Shown: piece after piece, positions 59,801-64,000 of the stretch | Layout of the letters: each line of letters begins with the position of its first letter | Position numbering within the stretch: the first letter of the stretch is position 1 | Assembly: GCA_009599575.1 (NCBI GenBank) | Contig: VWND01000075.1 | Coordinates: 1,757,613 to 1,821,612 of the forward strand | DNA: 64,000 bases | Reading direction: 5' to 3' | Source of the DNA: Blumeriella jaapii | Taxonomy: Eukaryota > Ascomycota > Leotiomycetes > Helotiales > Drepanopezizaceae | Position numbers and translations under genes: made by a program | Notes under the pieces: model-generated | Seen by the model: the letters and a program-made list of their open reading frames with translations, nothing else | Told to the model about the DNA's origin: nothing | Databases searched by the model: none

Positions 59801-60161
59801 TATTAATAGCGTTCGATGCGACGTGGCTTGCGAGCGTCCGATTATTAAAACGCAAAAAAAAAAAAAAAAAAATCGTATAATTAATCGCGCTGCTGCTGCT
59901 TTTTTCGAGCGCTGATTAAAATTAATAAAAAAAAGATAGCTTTTAATCGCGAATAAAATTCGCGTGGATTAAAGTCTCGAAGCCACCGAAAAAAAACGGT
60001 TGAAAATAGCAGACTTTATTCTGGCCCAAATCGCGCGTAAAAAATACGGAAAAGCTTAAAATAAAATCTGAAATAAAAATTTTAATACAGAAAGTATGCC
60101 CAAAGGGCGTGGTTGAATATTTATTTCCAAAAAGTGCTTCTGGAAAAATAGTTGTAGATGT
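53892..60161 (-). mobile_element. RIP-affected non-LTR retrotransposon (Tad1-like LINE), 6.27 kb
   Basis: The element reads on the minus strand. Its 3' end (53892-54060) carries an ATT/ATC simple-repeat tail and the same terminal sequence as two short copies in the window. Flanks GCCCCTTGGGAACGA (53877-53891) and GCCCTTTGGGAACGA (60162-60176) are a 15-bp target-site duplication with one mismatch. A reverse transcriptase is recognisable on the minus strand: a block with RPIALL (about 56634-56617) and FERIITKKLAW just after, and the C-terminal AKTIRGFPVYLFRKAIIICV with LYEAKAWY at 55864-55514. All frames are full of stops. From about 54080 to 60090 the DNA is very A/T-rich with TpA abundant, CpA/TpG scarce and CpG retained, the signature of RIP. 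Endonuclease and ORF1 regions are too degraded to place. Confidence 0.85.
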
Positions 60162-60176
60162 GCCCTTTGGGAACGA
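60162..60176. repeat. Target-site duplication, right
   Basis: GCCCTTTGGGAACGA, the partner of 53877-53891; the single difference is C versus T. Confidence 0.8.
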
Positions 60177-62404
60177 GGTTGCGGGGAAAGCATATTTCAG
60201 AAAGCCATATGAATAGCTTGCTTCGCCTTCACATTCCCCTCAAGCAGGGTATGGGTTTTAGACAGGGCATGTCTCTATCAAATCAGTGCAGTATTTTTGG
60301 ATGCATTAGAACGCGTAACTCAGATCTGTCGCAGAAGAGACCAAGTGGGATCCATCCCTTTTCGCTGCACAACTTTGTCACGAAGTAAAAAGGACCACAT
60401 AGATCATTCACTCCTCCTTTCTTTTCTTCTTATATAAGGCATGGGTTGCGGGCAGGGCATATCTTTTTTAAATCGGTGCAGTGTTTTCGGATGCGTTTGA
60501 TAGTGTGTTCAGAACTGTCACAGAAAAGACGGTTTTGAGTACATGGGGTGATAAATGCAAGTATTGTTACAAGGAAGATTCAGAAAGAACCTAAAGTAAT
60601 TTACAGGCTGAAGATTTGATACTCATATTAGAAAAGTAAAAACCATAATTGGAGAAAAGCTCTTTTATTACGCATATCAAAATCAAAACGACGTTGCACC
60701 AAAAGCCTATTATTTTACACGGCAGTTTTATTATGATGGACGGTTAAAGCAGTGGCCAATAGTGTGTCTTTCTCGATAGATTTTCTTCCGATATTGTAAG
60801 GAGTAGTTATTTGGTATCAAGAATTCAATTTGCTATGGATTCAGTAATTTGGTAGTGGTATGGATTTCAGCGTGCCAACTTTATTTTTCGAGGCTGGCCA
60901 TTTTTGTCAAGGTCGATCACCACACGTGATTGGCGTACAAAGACTATAGTAAGGCAGACTCGACGTGACATCCCGAAACCTCAATTGAACCACCAACACT
61001 TTCTCCCTTCTTTGCACCGCCGACCCTTGCTTACCTATCAATCAAACGTATCATACAAGATCGCTTTCCATATTATCAGTATTAATAATAGTACGCTTAA
61101 CCCAAAAGCTAAAAACACACTAAAACTCGTCCGTCGTAACAGCTTTCCCATCCAACCATTTATCCATCCATCATCGACCCCTCCCTTCTTCCCCTCCCCC
61201 CTCCTCCGGGACCAGAATAACGCTTCTACGATGAAATGGCCGCGTGCTTCAATTGTACCACAACGGGCCGAGCTTGGTCGCAGCAATTCGAAACACAGTA
61301 TGAATGCTACAGCTAAAAACGTGTCGTTCATACCCCCCTGGGCCTTTCCTAGCTCGGCAGCTTCGCTATTCAACGCGTGGTTTTCTGGCTCAAATGCATA
61401 CGTACTTGAACATATGTACATGTACATACATCTATCCACAAACACACGCTAGGGCTAAACAGTGGCCTAGAAATCAAGGCTCTTTTTCACGGCACTACAA
61501 GAGATGGGAGCTCGAATACGAAAGTATCGTGGACCCACCAACATTCTATCTGTCACGCCCAGCTTCATATCGAAATCTAGCACTTCGCTTTATTCTCGGA
61601 AACTTCTATTGATAGTATATCGAATTCGGACACGCTGACGTGGACCTGAAATGCTCTGCGCGGCAAACGCAAAAGCATTTTTGCATATCGTGTAATGCAA
61701 AAAACCACGAAAGCGCATTCGACACTGGCCGAAGAAGCCTGACTATCTTATTTTTCGGACACCGAAGCTTTGAACTATTAATGGAAGCTCAACGCGGACC
61801 AATTCGCGAAGTTATTTCACGCCACCGAGATTTATTCGTTTATTTGCTTTGGATAGCTTTCATAGCAGCAGCGAGTTGGCGTTCGGGAAGAACGTTTCCA
61901 AATATTGTATGATTAACGGTTACATAAATATAAGGTATGCAGCATGAAGTGTCCTTTAATACGATGGAAGGAACATGATAACGAGATGACGAGAAGTCAT
62001 CAACGCATTTTCCATATCTGAAAGCTCGCGCCTTTCATAGCATTAGAACAGCCATGACTACACAAACCGCCCTTGGGGCATAAAGAATAGATCATCTTTG
62101 ACTACAAACTTTTTTCTCGGTATTAACGGTGGTTTAGTTTCAGTTTCAGTTTCTTCTGCTTTTTTTTTAATCGGTTACATTAGATTTTTTTGTAATCATA
62201 CTTGCTTTACATTGGCTGAACGCATCAGTTCGGTACGACTTACGACTTACCAAACACTCAGCTTCAACAGCTATATTTGTTTGATTTACCGAAGGTCAAT
62301 TCATAAATTAATAAGAAAACGATCCCTCTTTTAGAAAAAGCTTAAACAGCGGACATTTGTTATTAGTTTTTTAAATACAACGGCTCTTTCGAAGCTTCAA
62401 TATA
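60177..62404. other. Gene-poor region, no gene supported
   Basis: A diverged direct duplication covers about 60240-60350 and 60425-60540. Frames at 61304-61612 and 61640-61912 are open for about 90-100 codons; the latter has a hydrophobic stretch (LFVYLLWIAFIAAASW) but no recognised domain or splice partners. Confidence 0.4.
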
Positions 62405-62511
62405 CATAAAAATCCTCAGCTTAGCACGTTTCCAAAGCTCTGCGGAAGGCTTGAGGTAGCACAGTTTCACTGCCCCCTCCAGACGTTAAATAATTATACT
62501 ATTATCAATAT
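62405..62511 (+). mobile_element. Short 3' fragment of the same LINE family, opposite orientation
   Basis: CTCAGCTTAGCACGTTTCCA through TGAGGTAGCACAGTTTCACT and CCCCTCCAGACGTTAAATAA is the complement of the terminal sequence seen at 50447 and 53892, followed by an ATT/ATC-like tail. A 7-bp TCAATAT at 62397-62403 and 62505-62511 may be a target-site duplication, but it is short. Confidence 0.75.
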
Positions 62512-63445
62512 CAACATACAAATACAACATATCATATGATACATAAACACAGCATGCTCAGCTCCCCCTCCCATTTCTTTCGATCAATCAATCAACCGAC
62601 CATACCAAACCATCCATTTCATATATATATATCTATCGTATCAATCAAATATTGCACTTTTTGCATTTATCACTTTTATATTCTTATTTGGTATTTCAAA
62701 ATCTACTTTTACCTTTTGCATTCTGTTAAGTTTTAATTGTGTATAGGTTCACTTGTCGCTTTTTCTTATCTGTGCCTACGTTCTTGCCCGTTTCCGTTTC
62801 GTTCTGCGCCCATGCCCATTTATGCCCATGCCTATGCTCTGCCCTGCCCTGCTATGCTCCGTCCTGCTCGCTCAAGTGTACTTATCTACCTATACCTACA
62901 GTATGTATCTATTGTATTTATTTTTTCTATACAAACACACAACTTTTTCCCGCTTTCTATCCTTTCCCTGCTTCTTCTTCACCCCCCTTTGGTTTTACCT
63001 TTATTCCTTCCGTCCCTTTTCTATCCCCCTCCCCATCCTACTAATCAACCAACCAACCAATCAACCATCAATCAATAACATCAACCCACACCGATTTATC
63101 GTCCATTGCACAAAACCAAAAACAGACCGTAAAGACCAAACAAACATTACACTTTTGCATTGTCGCCCTTTTCTATTTTCTTATATCTCATTTTGCACAT
63201 TTGCTTTTTTTCAAATCTGTACATTTCGCAATGATGTTTAATTTCGCCTTTCGCCTTTCGCTGTTCGCAACTCGCTACTCGATACTCTCGATACGACTTA
63301 TGCCGCCCGTGTCCTGACCTGTTCCCGTCTTACGCTGCCCCCCTGCCCTGCTCTGCTCTGCTTTGCTCTGCCCTGCTCGCTTAAGTCTACTTACTACAGC
63401 ACAGTACCTACCTACCTACATATGTACCTACCTACCCACCCACCA

Positions 63446-63512
63446 AGCCTTTCTTTCCCTTCCCTTCCCTTCCCTTCCCTTCCCTTCCCTTCCCTTCCCT
63501 TCCCTTCCCTCC
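63446..63512. repeat. TTCCC pentanucleotide array
   Basis: About a dozen uninterrupted CTTCC units. Confidence 0.9.
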
Positions 63513-63849
63513 CCTCTCCTTCCCTTCCCTCCCTTCTATCCCTTTTCTTTCTCTCCCGTCCATCCATCCTCCCCCCTCCCCCAAAAAAACACCCAAAAAC
63601 ACCCTACCTAAACCCTACCCACGCAAACCCACGCAAACCCACTCAAACACACCCGCGCACACGAACCCAAACCAATCCATCTATCTATTCAAACCCATCT
63701 ACCTACCCAGACCCATCTAGCTACCCAAACACAGCCTGAAAAATAGCCCGAAATGTAGCCCGAAATGTAGCCCGAAGAAGAAGAAGAAGAAGAAGAAGAA
63801 GAAGAAAAAGAAAAATGAGAGAAAAAAAAAGAAGAAAAACGAGAGAGAA

Positions 63850-63915
63850 AGACGAGAGAGAAAGACGAGAGAGAAAGACGAGAGAGAAAGACGAGAGAGA
63901 AAGACGAGAGAGAGA
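63850..63915. repeat. 13-bp GACGAGAGAGAAA minisatellite
   Basis: Five near-perfect head-to-tail units, passing into diverged GACGAGAAAGAAG-like units up to position 64000. Confidence 0.85.
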
Positions 63916-64000
63916 GTATACGAAAGAAAGAAACGAGAAAGAAGAAACGAGAGAAAAGGACGAGAGAGAAGGACGAGAAAAAAGAACGAGAAAGAAGGAC

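Larger units (their letters stand above)
62512..64000. repeat. CT-rich then GA-rich simple-sequence DNA to the window end
   Basis: From 62740 to 63760 the plus strand is C/T-rich, with a (TTCCC)n run at 63446-63512, ACCCACGCAA units near 63618-63650 and TCTACCTACCC-type repeats. GAA units follow at 63775-63806, then a 13-bp array of GACGAGAGAGAAA from about 63850 to 63915 and diverged units to the window edge. Long plus-strand frames here are low-complexity. Confidence 0.7.

Noticed and set aside
62737..63250. Three overlapping plus-strand frames of 101-162 codons
   Set aside because: Pyrimidine-rich DNA translates to Phe/Leu/Pro/Ser in every frame; no signal of selection on one frame was visible.
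63775..64000. CRISPR-like direct repeats
   Set aside because: The units are head to tail without unique spacers, the genome is eukaryotic and the sequence is simple purine DNA.

Overview
The window is a nuclear contig of a filamentous ascomycete (Pezizomycotina, most likely a dothideomycete). The evidence is short GT-AG introns of about 45-150 nt with CTAAC-type branch sites, fungal-only gene architectures (ROM2-type Rho GEF with DEP, DH, PH and CNH domains; aquaglyceroporin with a long N-terminus; TOM5), and one transposon bearing the mark of repeat-induced point mutation (RIP). No bacterial-type features, rRNA, tRNA or CRISPR were found.

Gene-bearing part, about 0.7-49 kb: a dynamin-like large GTPase (717-4279, -), NUP57/Nup54 (7571-8979, +), a broken GNAT acetyltransferase (9306-10077, +), a tiny TOM5 (12610-12921, -), mitochondrial glycine decarboxylase GCV2 (13633-16928, +), a multi-span membrane protein with five internal repeats (21619-23230, -), ROM2 (28712-34095, -, one apparent frameshift), transaldolase TAL1 (36685-38057, +) convergent with ISY1 (38393-39340, -), a broken BTB-family gene (41446-42517, +), a small two-span membrane protein (42861-43412, -), an aquaglyceroporin (44754-47254, -) and an AhpC/TSA-like redox protein (48255-49225, -). 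Most are housekeeping genes with unrelated functions; no operon-like logic or complete biosynthetic cluster is visible. Intergenic DNA is long and rich in microsatellites, including many GTACAGTAC palindromes around the TOM5-GCV2 and ROM2-TAL1 intervals.

Accessory part, about 49-64 kb: relics of an ABC transporter and an MFS transporter, a 153-bp truncated LINE copy with a perfect 14-bp target-site duplication, an intact five-exon gene for a 95-residue secreted protein with eight cysteines (53239-53750, -), and about 140 bp upstream of it a 6.27-kb LINE (53892-60161, reading -) that is A/T-rich, full of stops and flanked by a 15-bp near-perfect duplication. Beyond it lies gene-poor DNA ending in CT-rich and GA-rich simple repeats. 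This housekeeping core beside a RIP-affected, transposon-rich segment with a small cysteine-rich secreted protein is the usual setting of candidate effector genes in plant-associated fungi. The secreted protein's function is not known from sequence.

All exon structures were read by eye from splice motifs and reading-frame continuity; none was checked against transcripts or databases.
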